Source of the DNA: Pectobacterium brasiliense
GTDB taxonomy: Bacteria > Pseudomonadota > Gammaproteobacteria > Enterobacterales > Enterobacteriaceae
Direction: 5' to 3'
DNA: 64,000 nt
Assembly (NCBI RefSeq): GCF_016950255.1
Contig: NZ_JACGFN010000001.1
Coordinates: 620,001-684,000, forward strand
Below, one piece after another: positions 37,015 to 48,452 of this stretch; position 1 is the stretch's first letter, and every line of letters begins with the position of its first letter. The notes beneath the pieces were generated by a model that was not told the origin of the DNA, did no database searches, and saw only the letters and a list, made by a program, of their open reading frames with translations. The position numbers and the translations under genes are program-made.

Positions 37015-37044
37015 CCGAATTGCTTATCATCGTAAGCAATTCGG
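37015..37044. terminator. Hairpin after ogt
   Basis: A 12-bp perfect stem (CCGAATTGCTTA with TAAGCAATTCGG) without a clear T-tract, between ogt and fnr. Confidence 0.5.
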
Positions 37045-37217
37045 ATTAATCAATGTGTTAACTGCACTGTAACGTAATAGACAAAAATATGACCTCCGCA
37101 CGGGCCTTATATATCGGAATATTTCCCAGAAAAATCGAAAAATTATAGTTAGTTCACTATTTATTGGTCTATTCCGGTGATTACCGGTCTTATCAGAGCC
37201 GATAAAAGCTGTTAAAA

Positions 37218-37231
37218 TTGACCAATATCAA
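37218..37231. promoter_or_regulatory. FNR box upstream of fnr
   Basis: TTGACCAATATCAA against the consensus TTGATNNNNATCAA: one mismatch. It lies about 20 bp before the fnr start, consistent with the autoregulation known in E. coli. Confidence 0.75.
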
Positions 37232-37251
37232 TTATTGCCTGAGCAAAGCCT

Positions 37252-37998
37252 ATGATCCCGGAAAAGCGAATTATCCGACGCATCCAGTCTGGCGGTTGTG
37301 CAATCCACTGTCAGGATTGCAGTATCAGTCAGCTATGCATCCCTTTCACCCTGAATGAACACGAGCTCGATCAGCTCGACAACATCATTGAAAGGAAGAA
37401 GCCTATCCAGAAGGGGCAGGCGCTGTTTAAGGCTGGCGATGAACTGAGATCGCTGTACGCTATCCGCTCCGGTACGATAAAAAGCTATACCATCACGGAG
37501 CAAGGCGACGAGCAAATCACCGGCTTTCATCTGGCAGGTGACCTGGTGGGCTTTGATGCTATCGGTACGGCCCAACACCCGAGCTTCGCTCAGGCACTGG
37601 AAACGTCAATGGTCTGCGAAATTCCTTTCGAGACGCTGGACGATCTCTCAGGGAAAATGCCTAACCTGCGTCAGCAAATGATGCGCCTGATGAGCGGCGA
37701 AATCCGCGGCGATCAGGACATGATTCTGCTGCTATCGAAGAAGAATGCCGAAGAGCGTCTGGCGGCGTTTGTCTACAACCTTTCCCGCCGTTTCGCTCAG
37801 CGTGGTTTCTCGCCGCGTGAGTTCCGTCTGACCATGACGCGCGGTGATATCGGCAACTATCTGGGGCTGACCGTTGAAACCATCAGCCGTCTGCTGGGGC
37901 GTTTCCAGAAAAGCGGTACGCTGGCAGTAAAAGGAAAATACATCACGATCGAGAATCTGGATGCGCTTTCCGAATTAGCAGGCTCTTCACGCAAGTAA
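37252..37998 (+). CDS. fnr: Fumarate/nitrate reduction regulator Fnr
   Basis: 248 residues. The iron-sulfur cysteines at 20, 23 and 29, and the later one in M-V-C-E-I-P, match E. coli Fnr. The C-terminal helix-turn-helix ([19 protein letters not shown]) carries the E-T-I-S-R recognition residues. Oxygen-sensing global regulator, followed by its own terminator and uspE as in other enterobacteria. Confidence 0.97.
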   Translation: MIPEKRIIRRIQSGGCAIHCQDCSISQLCIPFTLNEHELDQLDNIIERKKPIQKGQALFKAGDELRSLYAIRSGTIKSYTITEQGDEQITGFHLAGDLVGFDAIGTAQHPSFAQALETSMVCEIPFETLDDLSGKMPNLRQQMMRLMSGEIRGDQDMILLLSKKNAEERLAAFVYNLSRRFAQRGFSPREFRLTMTRGDIGNYLGLTVETISRLLGRFQKSGTLAVKGKYITIENLDALSELAGSSRK

Positions 37999-38016
37999 CC
38001 TTTCCAGCCTAACTAT

Positions 38017-38056
38017 TTGACGTTGCCGCTCTTTTACTGTGGCAACGTCAATTTTA
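38017..38056 (+). terminator. Terminator of fnr
   Basis: An 11-bp perfect stem (TTGACGTTGCC with GGCAACGTCAA) followed by TTTT. Confidence 0.85.
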
Positions 38057-38188
38057 TCCCCCTCTTTTCCTCCCCCTCCGTGATATTTCCTATTTTGTTA
38101 TTCTGCAGCTTATCTCTGTTGTTCAAAACGATTCCATTGCGGTACTCTTGAAAGACAGGCTGTGGAGTAACAGCTGTTTGGAGGAGCT

Positions 38189-39142
38189 ATGGCAAAGTAT
38201 CAGAACTTACTGGTAGCTATTGACCCAAATCAGGATGACCAACCAGCGCTGCGTCGGGCGGTTTACCTGGTTCAGCGACTTGGCGGCCGTATCAAGGCAT
38301 TTCTGCCTATTTATGATTTCTCTTATGAAATGACAACCCTGCTTTCTCCCGATGAACGGGTGGAAATGCGTCAGGGCGTTATTCAGCAACGGACCGAGTG
38401 GATTGCAGAACAGTGCAAATACTACATCGAAGCGGGCGTTTCGATAGAAATCAAAGTGGTGTGGCACAACAAGCCCTTTGAAGCCATTATCCGGGAAGTG
38501 ATTTCCGGTCAGCATGACCTGTTGTTGAAGATGGCGCATCAGCACGATCGGCTGGAAGCCGTTATCTTTACACCAACCGACTGGCAGCTACTGCGCAAGT
38601 GCCCTTGCCCCGTGTGGATGGTAAAAGATCAGCCTTGGCCAGTCGAAGGTCGTGCGTTAGTTGCCGTCAATCTGGCTAGCGAAGATCCGTATCACGATCC
38701 GCTTAATATCAAACTGGTATCGGAAACGCTGGAACTGGCACAGCATGTTGATCAGACTGAGGTTCATCTGGTCGGTGCCTACCCTGTTACCCCCATCAAT
38801 ATCGCTATTGAACTGCCTGATTTCGATCCCAGCGTCTATAACGATGCAATTCGAGGGCAGCACCTTATCGCCATGAAGTCGCTACGGCAGAAATTCGGCC
38901 TGGATGAACGCGTAACGCACGTGGAAAAAGGGTTGCCGGAAGAAGTGATACCCGATCTGGCGGAGCATTTGCAGGCGGGCGTCGTGGTGTTGGGGTCGCT
39001 GGGCAGAACTGGCCTTTCCGCTGCCTTTATCGGCAACACCGTCGAGCATGTTATCGATCACTTGAAGTGCGATTTACTTGCGATCAAACCCGATGATTTC
39101 GTGTCACCGATTACGCTCGAAGAAGACGGTGATAACAGCTGA
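38189..39142 (+). CDS. uspE: Universal stress protein UspE
   Basis: 317 residues made of two tandem Usp domains. The opening [16 protein letters not shown] and a second domain with [19 protein letters not shown] match E. coli UspE. Cytoplasmic, involved in stress survival, motility and aggregation. GGAGGAG precedes the ATG. Confidence 0.95.
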   Translation: MAKYQNLLVAIDPNQDDQPALRRAVYLVQRLGGRIKAFLPIYDFSYEMTTLLSPDERVEMRQGVIQQRTEWIAEQCKYYIEAGVSIEIKVVWHNKPFEAIIREVISGQHDLLLKMAHQHDRLEAVIFTPTDWQLLRKCPCPVWMVKDQPWPVEGRALVAVNLASEDPYHDPLNIKLVSETLELAQHVDQTEVHLVGAYPVTPINIAIELPDFDPSVYNDAIRGQHLIAMKSLRQKFGLDERVTHVEKGLPEEVIPDLAEHLQAGVVVLGSLGRTGLSAAFIGNTVEHVIDHLKCDLLAIKPDDFVSPITLEEDGDNS

Positions 39143-39169
39143 TTGCTCGTGTCATCATGCTCAACATCA

Positions 39170-39202
39170 AATAATGCCAGCCTCAGCGCTGGCATTATTT
39201 TT
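39170..39202 (+). terminator. Terminator of uspE
   Basis: A 12-bp perfect stem (AATAATGCCAGC with GCTGGCATTATT) followed by T residues. Confidence 0.9.
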
Positions 39203-39234
39203 AGCGATGCCACGCATCACTATATTTGAGATGT

Positions 39235-39265
39235 AAAAAAGGGGCGACTCCGCCCCTTTCGTTTT
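39235..39265 (-). terminator. Terminator of pntAB
   Basis: AAAGGGGCG pairs with CGCCCCTTT. On the minus strand a T-run follows, about 20 bp after pntB. Confidence 0.85.
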
Positions 39266-39280
39266 CTACTTCCCCTACGC

Positions 39281-40669
39281 TTACAGCGCTTTCAGAATCG
39301 CCTCAACGCTGTCTTTGGCATCGCCAAACAGCATCTGCGTGTTCTCTTTAAAGAACAGCGGGTTCTGTACGCCAGCGTAACCGGTATTCATGGAACGCTT
39401 GAACACGATAACATTCTGCGCTTTCCACACTTCCAGCACTGGCATGCCAGCGATTGGGCTGTGTGGATCTTCTTGCGCCGCTGGGTTAACGGTGTCATTC
39501 GCGCCAATGACCAGTACGGTATCGGTATCGGTGAAATCATCATTAATCTCATCCATTTCCAACACGATGTCGTAAGGTACTTTTGCTTCAGCCAACAGCA
39601 CGTTCATGTGACCAGGCAGACGCCCTGCAACTGGGTGAATACCAAAGCGAACGTTAATGCCACGTGCGCGCAGTTTTGCGGTGATGTCGTGCACAGGATA
39701 CTGCGCCTGCGCGACGGCCATGCCGTATCCCGGCGTGATGATGACGGAAGTTGAGTTCTTGAGTAAATCAGCCACGTCTTCCGCTGAAGCTTCACGGTAT
39801 TCACCGACTTCTTCACTCTCACCAGAGGACACGCCATCCGTACCAAAACCACCGGCAATCACGCTGATAAAGGAACGGTTCATCGCTTTACACATGATGT
39901 AAGACAGAATCGCACCCGAAGAACCCACCAGAGCACCGGTCACGATCAGCAGGTCATTACTCAGCATGAAGCCCGCTGCCGCTGCCGCCCAACCAGAGTA
40001 GGAGTTCAGCATAGAAACGACGACCGGCATGTCCGCACCGCCAATCGATGCAACCAGATGCCAGCCAAATACCAGTGCAATCGCCGTCATCAGGATCAGC
40101 GCCAGTACCTGCAATGCAACGCTGCCCGTATTGACGAAAACCAGCAGCAGCAGGAAGGACACAACCAGCGCCGCCAGATTCATTTTATGGCGATGAGGCA
40201 GCATCAATGGCTTGGAAGAGATGTTGCCACGCAGTTTGCCGAACGCGATCACTGACCCCGTGAAGGTCACAGCACCGATGAAGATACCCAGAAAAACTTC
40301 CGTCAAATGGATATTGACCATCACCGGATCGGTGATTTCACCGTGATCGAGGAAACTGTTAAAGCCAACCAGTACCGCAGCCAAGCCCACAAAGCTGTGA
40401 AGAATCGCGACCAGCTCTGGCATCTCGGTCATTTCAACCTTACGCGCCAGATAAATACCGATTGATCCACCGATCGCCATCGCGACGATGATCCAGCCCA
40501 CGTTGCCAGAATCTGGCCCCAGAATCGTCGCGATCAGCGCAAGCGCCATGCCGCTGATACCAAAGATGTTCCCTTGTTGCGACGTTTCGTGCTTGGACAA
40601 CCCAGCCAAACTGAAAATAAAGAGAATTGCGGCAACAATGTATGCAGCAGTTACTAATCCACCAGACAT
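39281..40669 (-). CDS. pntB: NAD(P) transhydrogenase subunit beta
   Basis: 462 residues, the E. coli length. Several membrane helices fill the first 250 residues. The C-terminal NADP-binding domain has [10 protein letters not shown] and I-G-A-N-D-T-V-N-P. With PntA it couples proton entry to NADPH formation at the inner membrane. It starts 10 bp after pntA. Confidence 0.97.
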   Translation of the reverse strand: MSGGLVTAAYIVAAILFIFSLAGLSKHETSQQGNIFGISGMALALIATILGPDSGNVGWIIVAMAIGGSIGIYLARKVEMTEMPELVAILHSFVGLAAVLVGFNSFLDHGEITDPVMVNIHLTEVFLGIFIGAVTFTGSVIAFGKLRGNISSKPLMLPHRHKMNLAALVVSFLLLLVFVNTGSVALQVLALILMTAIALVFGWHLVASIGGADMPVVVSMLNSYSGWAAAAAGFMLSNDLLIVTGALVGSSGAILSYIMCKAMNRSFISVIAGGFGTDGVSSGESEEVGEYREASAEDVADLLKNSTSVIITPGYGMAVAQAQYPVHDITAKLRARGINVRFGIHPVAGRLPGHMNVLLAEAKVPYDIVLEMDEINDDFTDTDTVLVIGANDTVNPAAQEDPHSPIAGMPVLEVWKAQNVIVFKRSMNTGYAGVQNPLFFKENTQMLFGDAKDSVEAILKAL

Positions 40670-40679
40670 GTGTTACCCC

Positions 40680-42209
40680 TTAGTTTTTACGGAACATTTT
40701 CAGCATGCGCTGAGTCACGGTGAAACCACCGAAAATATTGATGCTGGCGATCAATACGGCAATGAATGAAAAGAACGACACCCATCCGCCGTGGCCGATC
40801 TGCAACAATGCTCCGACAACGATAATGCCTGATATGGCGTTAGTGACTGACATCAATGGCGTGTGCAATGCGTGGCTGACATTCCAGACAACGTAATAGC
40901 CCACCACGCAGGACAGCGCAAAAACGGTAAAGTGAGACAAGAACTCTTTAGGCGCAACATCAGCCAGCCAGCCAAATAGCAGGATGGCGATCACAAGGAA
41001 CGCATATTTCTTCCACGGCGACGTCGGCTTGGCTTCTTCCTTCACCACGGCAGCGGCAGGTTTTGCCTGCTGTGGCTGTGCGGAAACCTGAATGGGCGGT
41101 GCCGGCCAGGTGATCTCACCTTCTTTAATGACGGTCACGCCACGAATCACGGTATCGTCAAAATCGACGTCGATCTCGCCGTCTTTCTCTTTGCAGAGTA
41201 ATTTCAGCAGGTTAACCAGATTCGTACCATAAAGCTGTGAGGATTGCGTCGGCAGACGGCTAGGTAAATCGGTGTAACCGATAATTTTGACGCCGTTTTC
41301 CGTCACGGTGACGCGATCGGCTACGGTCAATTCGCAGTTCCCGCCCGTTTGTGCCGCTAAATCGACAATCACGCTGCCGGGTTTCATGCTCAGCACCATT
41401 TCTTTGGTGATCAGGCGCGGGGCCGGTTTTCCAGGGATCAGTGCGGTAGTGACGATAATGTCGACTTCTTTTGCCTGAGCGGCAAACAGTTCCATTTCGG
41501 CTTTAATGAAGGCTTCAGACATGACTTTAGCATAGCCGTCGCCGCTGCCAGCTTCTTCTTCAAAGTCGAGTTCGAGGAACTCAGCCCCCATGCTCTTAAC
41601 CTGCTCTTTTACTTCAGGGCGGGTATCAAAAGCACGAACGATAGCACCTAAGCTACCTGCGGCACCGATCGCAGCCAAACCAGCCACGCCAGCCCCGATA
41701 ATCATGACCTTAGCGGGCGGGACCTTACCTGCGGCGGTAATCTGTCCGGTAAAGAAGCGGCCAAACTCGTGAGCAGCTTCAACGATGGCACGATAGCCCG
41801 CGATGTTAGCCATCGAGCTAAGCGCATCCAGTGATTGCGCGCGCGAAATACGCGGCACGGAATCCATCGCCATCACCGTCACCTGACGGGCAGCCAGCTT
41901 CGCCAGCAGTTCCGGGTTCTGCGCTGGCCAGATAAAGCTGACAACCGTACTGCCCGCTCGGGTCAGTTCGATTTCATCATCCTGCGGCGCATTCACCTTC
42001 AGGACGATATCGGCTTGCCAGACTTCCGAACTGTCAACAATCGACGCACCGGCTTCTTCGTATGCCGCATCGTCAAAACTTGCCAGTTTTCCCGCTTCAC
42101 GTTCTATCGAGACCGTAAAGCCCAGTTTCAGCAGCTGTTCAACCGTTTTCGGCGTCGCTGCTACACGGGCTTCATTGGCCAACCGCTCTCTTGGTACACC
42201 AATACGCAT
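40680..42209 (-). CDS. pntA: NAD(P) transhydrogenase subunit alpha
   Basis: 509 residues from ATG 42209 (M-R-I-G-V-P-R-E), with AAGGGT before it; the upstream frame extension is not needed. NAD-binding alanine-dehydrogenase-like domain ([15 protein letters not shown]) followed by C-terminal membrane helices. It is first of the pntAB operon, divergent from ydgH as in E. coli. Confidence 0.97.
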   Translation of the reverse strand: MRIGVPRERLANEARVAATPKTVEQLLKLGFTVSIEREAGKLASFDDAAYEEAGASIVDSSEVWQADIVLKVNAPQDDEIELTRAGSTVVSFIWPAQNPELLAKLAARQVTVMAMDSVPRISRAQSLDALSSMANIAGYRAIVEAAHEFGRFFTGQITAAGKVPPAKVMIIGAGVAGLAAIGAAGSLGAIVRAFDTRPEVKEQVKSMGAEFLELDFEEEAGSGDGYAKVMSEAFIKAEMELFAAQAKEVDIIVTTALIPGKPAPRLITKEMVLSMKPGSVIVDLAAQTGGNCELTVADRVTVTENGVKIIGYTDLPSRLPTQSSQLYGTNLVNLLKLLCKEKDGEIDVDFDDTVIRGVTVIKEGEITWPAPPIQVSAQPQQAKPAAAVVKEEAKPTSPWKKYAFLVIAILLFGWLADVAPKEFLSHFTVFALSCVVGYYVVWNVSHALHTPLMSVTNAISGIIVVGALLQIGHGGWVSFFSFIAVLIASINIFGGFTVTQRMLKMFRKN

Positions 42210-42788
42210 GCTGATACCCTTTTCGCTTATTTTAACGAAGGTTATTATTCTCACCCTATTCTGTTATACGAATTCGCCGAGACCTACTGCACCCTGTATC
42301 CCCGCATTCACGCGGTAGGAAGAGGGTCTTATCATCTTCTTACCACTCGTTTTTTGAGGCGTCTCACTGTAGGCGAATTCATTTATAACGTACTGAAAAT
42401 GTGATCGATGATCCATAAATAAAATGAATTTCACAGAAAAGCCGAGTTATCACAGGTTCTGTCAGCCTTTCTTGGTCGAAAATCATGCTCTTCTCTGCCT
42501 TTTGTAGCATTATTACAGAAGTATTTTTCTGGGCTGTTTCACAAAAACGATGTGTTACAAGGTTGTTAATGCGATAAATTGTATAAATATCCCTTATGAT
42601 GTCAAAACAATCATTAACCGTTATTATTAGCACTTTTCTTGTTGCAAACCGAAGTATCATGGCTTTTCAGCCCGCTGAAAATGCTAAAGCACAAGAATTT
42701 ATTCCGTGCGATAATCAGCCCTATTCCGTTACAGGTTGATTGCTATACCTTAAATAATTCGAGTGGCAGGAAGGCGAAAGGATTTTTT
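42210..42788. other. Divergent intergenic region pntA/ydgH
   Basis: About 580 bp with no convincing gene. It must hold the promoters of pntAB and ydgH. The last part contains half of a dispersed repeat (42745-42776). Confidence 0.5.
42745..42776 (+). repeat. One end of the dispersed ATACCC repeat
   Basis: ATACCTTAAATAATTCGAG, then TGGCAGGAAGGCG. It matches the left end of the 199-bp repeat at 55158 in most positions. Only the end is present, and it lies 13 bp before ydgH. Confidence 0.7.
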
Positions 42789-43742
42789 ATGAAGCTGAAG
42801 ACTACTGTTATTGCATCTACATTGTTGTTATCACTCTCGGCATTTTCAGCGCAGGCGGCACAGGAACTGACGCCTGAACAGGCAGAATCCCTGCAACCCT
42901 TTGAACGAATTACGTTTAAAGGACGTTTTAACGCGATCAATGAAGCGGTAGCCGCAGCCTCAAAACGCGCCGACAAGCTGGGCGCAGAGTCGTTTTATGT
43001 ACAAGCGATGGATGACGCTAATTCGAGCGGCAACTGGAATGTCACGGTCGACCTGTATCGCAAAGATGCGCCAAAGGCGAACCAGGATGTCCAATTCCGC
43101 ACCTTCTACGGTGTGAAAGAGCTGCCGAAAGATGTGGCGTACGGGTTGGAACCGTATGACACCGTCACCGTTGGCGGATTCTTCCGCAGCCAACCGGACG
43201 TGAACGACGCGATTGCGAAAGCAGCAAAAGAGAAAAATGCCGATTCGTTCTACATCGTTCGTCAGGTTGATGTGAACTCGAATAGCGGCAACCAAAAAAT
43301 TACTGCCTACATTTATAAAGCCGACGCACCAAAGCGTCAGACCCAGAGCACCGACGTCATCCCTGCGGATTCTGATGCAGGCCGTGCGGCGCTGGCTGCG
43401 GGTGGTGCAGAAGCCGCCAAGGTGGAAATCCCTGGTGTTGCCAACTCTGGCAGCCCTAGCCGTAACGTAGGTAATTTCTTCGAAACACAGTCATCAAAAG
43501 GTGGACGTTACACGGTAACGTTAGCGGATGGTTCCAAGATTCAGGAACTGAACAATGCTACAGCAGCGCAGATGGTGCCTTTCGATTCGATTAAATTCCG
43601 CGGCAACTACACCAACATGACGCAGGTGTCTGAAGCCGTTGCTAAACGCGCAGGCGAGAAAGGTGCCAAGTACTACCACATCACCAGACAGTGGGAAGGT
43701 AAAGGCAACAACATCACAATCAGCGCTGACCTTTATAAATAA
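42789..43742 (+). CDS. ydgH: YdgH family periplasmic stress protein
   Basis: 317 residues from ATG 42789, with AAGGA before it. The signal peptide ends near A-Q-A-A. Three repeated YdgH/BhsA/McbA-like domains follow, each with a G-x-F/Y ... V-x-x-A-x-x-K-A-x-x-x-G/N-A-x-x-F/Y-Y pattern, at about 30-115, 120-200 and 240-317. The position beside pntA matches E. coli. Function is poorly known; related small proteins respond to stress and affect biofilm. Confidence 0.92.
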   Translation: MKLKTTVIASTLLLSLSAFSAQAAQELTPEQAESLQPFERITFKGRFNAINEAVAAASKRADKLGAESFYVQAMDDANSSGNWNVTVDLYRKDAPKANQDVQFRTFYGVKELPKDVAYGLEPYDTVTVGGFFRSQPDVNDAIAKAAKEKNADSFYIVRQVDVNSNSGNQKITAYIYKADAPKRQTQSTDVIPADSDAGRAALAAGGAEAAKVEIPGVANSGSPSRNVGNFFETQSSKGGRYTVTLADGSKIQELNNATAAQMVPFDSIKFRGNYTNMTQVSEAVAKRAGEKGAKYYHITRQWEGKGNNITISADLYK

Positions 43743-43779
43743 GTTAAATGAAACGGCCCGCAGCAATGCGGGCTAAACA

Positions 43780-44322
43780 TTATCGGGTAGTAAACTCCCC
43801 CTTCTTCAGCGTTTCCACGCTATTGCCATTCGCATCCTTGATCTCAAAATCTGCTCCTTTTTCTTTCAGCGCTTTCAAAAGCTCTGAACGCTGGAACAGC
43901 GAGGCGTACATCGCGGCCGTTTGTCCTGCATGATTACGCTCATCAGGGTTGCACTCAGCGGCAATCAATCGGCGGGCGATTTTGATCTCACCTTTAAAAA
44001 CCGCCCCCATTAACGCAGTATTACCACGTGCATCACGCAGACATGGATCGGCACCTGCTTTTATCAACGCTTCCACCGCAGCATCATGTCCGTGATAAGC
44101 CGCAAGGATTACCGCTGTGTAGCCCTTTTCATCAGCTACATTCAGATTGTAGTGTGATGTAATGAAGGTCTGGAGTATTTCAATATCGCCATGCCTGGCT
44201 GAATCCCATAAGTACTGATTAAGCGATGAGGTGACGTCGCTTTCTTTTAGACTCGTTTCTTCGCTTTGTGCCACCTGGGGGATAGCGACGAACAATCCTA
44301 GAATCAGCAATAGTGTTTTCAC
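43780..44322 (-). CDS. Ankyrin-repeat protein paired with catalase
   Basis: 180 residues from GTG 44322, with AAGGAGG before it. The signal peptide is V-K-T-L-L-L-I-L-G-L-F-V-A ... V-A-Q-S. At least three ankyrin repeats follow, with G-Y-T-A-V-I-L-A-A-Y-H-G-H and G-N-T-A-L-M-G-A-V-F-K-G. It lies 60 bp after the catalase. In Pseudomonas aeruginosa the ankyrin protein AnkB supports full activity of the catalase KatB; an equivalent role here is inferred. Confidence 0.85.
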   Translation of the reverse strand: MKTLLLILGLFVAIPQVAQSEETSLKESDVTSSLNQYLWDSARHGDIEILQTFITSHYNLNVADEKGYTAVILAAYHGHDAAVEALIKAGADPCLRDARGNTALMGAVFKGEIKIARRLIAAECNPDERNHAGQTAAMYASLFQRSELLKALKEKGADFEIKDANGNSVETLKKGEFTTR

Positions 44323-44382
44323 TGTCTTTCCTCCTTGAGATAAACGCCCTGCGCCAGTCATGACGTAGGGCTTTTAATACGC

Positions 44383-45927
44383 TTAGTCAGACAGTTTTTC
44401 AGCCAGCTTTTTCACCGTGGCAAGCTCAGCTTTTGCGATCGCAGTCAGACGCGAGCCATACTCCGCATCAGCCTTATAAAAGTACGACAGCATGATGTCG
44501 CGGCTTTCTTTATCGGCCGTTGCTAACGCCGTACCCAGGCTATTAACCAGATCGGTCCGCTCTTTATCACTGTAGGAACGATACAGTTCTCCCGTTTGCT
44601 TAAAATTCTGCTCTCGCTGGATTTTACTCTGTGTCGTACTGCCCTGTAATGGCAAGTGGCTATAACGTGCGGAAACCAACTCCTCACGAGGATACAATCG
44701 ACTAGGCTGGTAGTTGACGCCTTTGTCCTGCGTTTTCCCACTGTTCAGGCTACCATCCTGATTACCGTTGTTAACGCCATTTTGCGGCATATTGATTGGC
44801 AAGCTGAGTCCGTTGGCTCCGATGCGATACATTTGCGTGTCGGCATAGGCAAAGAGCCGCCCTTGAAGCAATTTATCTTCCGAAGGTTCAATTCCCGGAA
44901 CCAGATTGGAAGGAGCCATCGCAACCTGTTCTGTTTCCTGAAAAATATTTTCAGGATTGCGATTCAGCACCATTTGTCCAATTTTTCTTTCGGGGACATC
45001 AGGCCAGATTTTTGTCGCATCCAGCGGATCGAAATCAAACTTCTTCAAATCCTCCGGCTTGAGGACCTGAATGTAGAGATCCCATTTAGGGAAATCGCCG
45101 CGCTTAATTGCCGACACTAAATCGTTGGACATATGGCTGTAATCCTTCCCCTGCACCTGCTCAACCTGTTGCGGATCGAGGTTTTTGATTCCTTGCAGCG
45201 TTTTCCAGTGGAATTTGACGTAATGAATCTCGCCCTTACTATTCACTAACTTATAAGCGTGTACGCCATTACCATCCATATTGCGATAAGTGGCAGGCGT
45301 GCCTTCATTGGAATAGAGTAGCGTTAGCGTACGAATGGATTCGGGTACGTGGGAAAAGAAATCGAATCGACGGGCGTCGTCATCCAAATTGGTGCGCGGG
45401 TCGGGCTTAAACGCATGCACCATATCTGGAAATTTAATCGCATCCCGGATAAAGAATGTGGGGAAATTATTACCGACTAAATCCCAATTTCCCTGAGACG
45501 TATAGAATTTGGTCGCGAATCCCCGCGGATCGCGTAGCGTTTCTGGTGAATGATTACCATGAACCACGCTAGAAAAGCGAACGAAAACCGGCGTCGTACT
45601 TCCCGCCTTAAACACCTCAGCAATGGTTAAATCGGAAATATCCGCTGTCGCGCTAAATTCGCCATAAGCACCTGTACCACGAGCATGAACAACGCGTTCA
45701 GGAATACGCTCACGGTTAAATCGCTGCAATTTTTGCAACAATTGCACATCTTGCAAAAGCACCGGCCCATTATCACCAGCCGTTTGTGAATTTTGATTAT
45801 CGCCAACTGGCGCGCCATTATCACGCGTCAAGGTCGCCGCGCTAACCGAAGAAGCAAAAAGTCCCAGCAAAACCATTGCCGCACTTTTTTTATAGGAAAA
45901 GAGATTGCTCACAAAGGGATAATTCAT
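44383..45927 (-). CDS. katB: Periplasmic KatB-type catalase
   Basis: 514 residues from ATG 45927, with GAGGA before it; the longer frame has no ribosome site. The signal peptide ends near V-S-A-A. Clade features: R-V-V-H-A-R-G-T-G-A-Y-G holding the catalytic His, F-V-R-F-S-S-V-V-H-G-N-H, D-P-R-G-F-A-T-K-F-Y, and the haem-ligand Tyr in R-L-F-A-Y-A-D-T-Q. It breaks down hydrogen peroxide in the periplasm. Operon with the ankyrin gene. Confidence 0.93.
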   Translation of the reverse strand: MNYPFVSNLFSYKKSAAMVLLGLFASSVSAATLTRDNGAPVGDNQNSQTAGDNGPVLLQDVQLLQKLQRFNRERIPERVVHARGTGAYGEFSATADISDLTIAEVFKAGSTTPVFVRFSSVVHGNHSPETLRDPRGFATKFYTSQGNWDLVGNNFPTFFIRDAIKFPDMVHAFKPDPRTNLDDDARRFDFFSHVPESIRTLTLLYSNEGTPATYRNMDGNGVHAYKLVNSKGEIHYVKFHWKTLQGIKNLDPQQVEQVQGKDYSHMSNDLVSAIKRGDFPKWDLYIQVLKPEDLKKFDFDPLDATKIWPDVPERKIGQMVLNRNPENIFQETEQVAMAPSNLVPGIEPSEDKLLQGRLFAYADTQMYRIGANGLSLPINMPQNGVNNGNQDGSLNSGKTQDKGVNYQPSRLYPREELVSARYSHLPLQGSTTQSKIQREQNFKQTGELYRSYSDKERTDLVNSLGTALATADKESRDIMLSYFYKADAEYGSRLTAIAKAELATVKKLAEKLSD

Positions 45928-46303
45928 AACGCAGTCCTCATTATTGTCGTGAAGTCCATTCCCTGCCGCGTTAGCGATGGTGTATTTCCTCGCCTCAGCC
46001 CACAAGGCATTCCGAGCCCGTGTCGGAATACCGGATACTCTACCGATGGGAACAGAAAGACGTGAGTACCCGGTACCTATTACATCAATAGCTGTAATCT
46101 AATTCCATAGAGAAAAAGCGGGTAAAAGGACGCTAATTAAAGGGAAATAAAAAAATCACGAGGAAAAAAGGAGGGGGGATAACCTGATTAGTATCACATT
46201 TTACTATTTTTCATCCAAGTGATGACCGACGACCATCAGTTGGAGATCGTGATCTGCGCGCCCCGCAATATTTCTTCAGCAGCGCACAGATCCACAACTC
46301 TTG
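45928..46303. other. Intergenic region between katB and kdsA
   Basis: No gene seen. An inverted repeat (ATTACA ... TGTAAT, 46079-46098) lies about 150 bp before katB and could be an operator; the regulator is unknown. Confidence 0.4.
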
Positions 46304-47185
<882 letters not shown>

Positions 47186-47233
47186 TTAACGTTGCATTAC
47201 TGCAAAACGGTTTCTTAATGTAAGACTGTTTTT

Positions 47234-48043
47234 TTAATGCAAGACAATCTGTTTCTGCTCTATCGAGTGAATCTGCACTTTTATCATTTCACTCACAGGA
47301 TCTTCCGGGCACTGTTCAACGAAATAGTTGAGATCGGACAGCGCAATATGGTCGCAATCCAATTGAGCATAAATCAGGCCGCGGTCGCGAATTTCATAGG
47401 GATCGTCCGGGTCAAACTGCAGCACCGCTTCGCTGGCTCTCAACGCCAGCTCCATCTGTTTTTCTTCCATCAGAGCGACTTTCAGCGTATCGAGCATTTT
47501 ACGCACAATCAGGACGTTTTCAGCTTCATCCAGATCTTCATCGAGCAGGCGGGTTGACGGGCCGATATTACCTTTTAGCCAGACTTCCAGCACATGCTCG
47601 CTCAACGTATCGCCATTTAACGGATTGATCAGCCACATCTCTTCGTCGAGCCAGTCGGCACGCAGAATCAGCTGCGTCGGGAAAATCACCGGCATCAGCG
47701 GCAGGCCAAGCTCATTGGCGATATGCAGAAAGATGACGCCAAGCGATACAGGCATGCCCTGACGAGATTCAAGCACCTGATCCAGCCACAGCGCATCAGA
47801 CAGACGATAAACACCGCCCGCACCGCCGAATCCCCAGGTGTGATAAAACAGCTCAATCAGCTTTTCAAGCTGAAGATCTTGCTCAAGGTCGTCAGGAATA
47901 GCAGCTCGAGCGTTCTCAACCAGCTGTTGCAGATTTTGCCGCACATCCTGAGCGGGAAAGTCGCGGCGAATCGCCTGTGAAACCAACACGACACCATCAC
48001 TTAGCAGTGACTGGTTGAATTCAAAATCAGCAATAGCACTCAT
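47234..48043 (-). CDS. sirB1: SirB1 family protein
   Basis: 269 residues from ATG 48043. M-S-A-I-A-D-F-E-F is the expected opening. It has a transglutaminase-like domain (R-Q-G-M-P-V-S-L-G-V-I-F) and a C-terminal tetratricopeptide region. It follows sirB2 by 2 bp. Exact role unknown. Confidence 0.93.
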   Translation of the reverse strand: MSAIADFEFNQSLLSDGVVLVSQAIRRDFPAQDVRQNLQQLVENARAAIPDDLEQDLQLEKLIELFYHTWGFGGAGGVYRLSDALWLDQVLESRQGMPVSLGVIFLHIANELGLPLMPVIFPTQLILRADWLDEEMWLINPLNGDTLSEHVLEVWLKGNIGPSTRLLDEDLDEAENVLIVRKMLDTLKVALMEEKQMELALRASEAVLQFDPDDPYEIRDRGLIYAQLDCDHIALSDLNYFVEQCPEDPVSEMIKVQIHSIEQKQIVLH

Positions 48044-48045
48044 AA

Positions 48046-48447
48046 TTATTCCATCAGCAACGGTGACTGCGTCAGTGCCAGCAGCACGACCACACCAAAG
48101 CATATTAAAGCAGATACAAACGCCAACCAGCGAACGTTCTGGCTACGGGGGCGTTTCCCCAAGGCGATAGCGCCAAGAAGGATATAAATGATAACGCCAA
48201 ACAGTTTTTCCGTCAGCCAGCTTTGCTCGGGAGTAAACGGATACGTATGGCTAAGCGTGATTAAACCAATACCGCTGATTAATAACAAGGTGTCGTTAAT
48301 ATGCGGCAGGATTTTAACCCAGCGCTGTTGCAGCATAGCGGATTGTCGGCACAGCCAAAAAAAACGAATCACAAACAGGGAAATACTAATGCCAACCGTT
48401 GCCAGATGCAGATATATCGTGGCTGGGTAAAGAGTTATCACGTCCAT
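48046..48447 (-). CDS. sirB2: SirB2 family membrane protein
   Basis: 133 residues with four hydrophobic helices. Matches SirB2 in length and position between prmC and sirB1. Inner-membrane protein of unknown function. Confidence 0.92.
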   Translation of the reverse strand: MDVITLYPATIYLHLATVGISISLFVIRFFWLCRQSAMLQQRWVKILPHINDTLLLISGIGLITLSHTYPFTPEQSWLTEKLFGVIIYILLGAIALGKRPRSQNVRWLAFVSALICFGVVVLLALTQSPLLME

Positions 48448-48452
48448 TGCTC

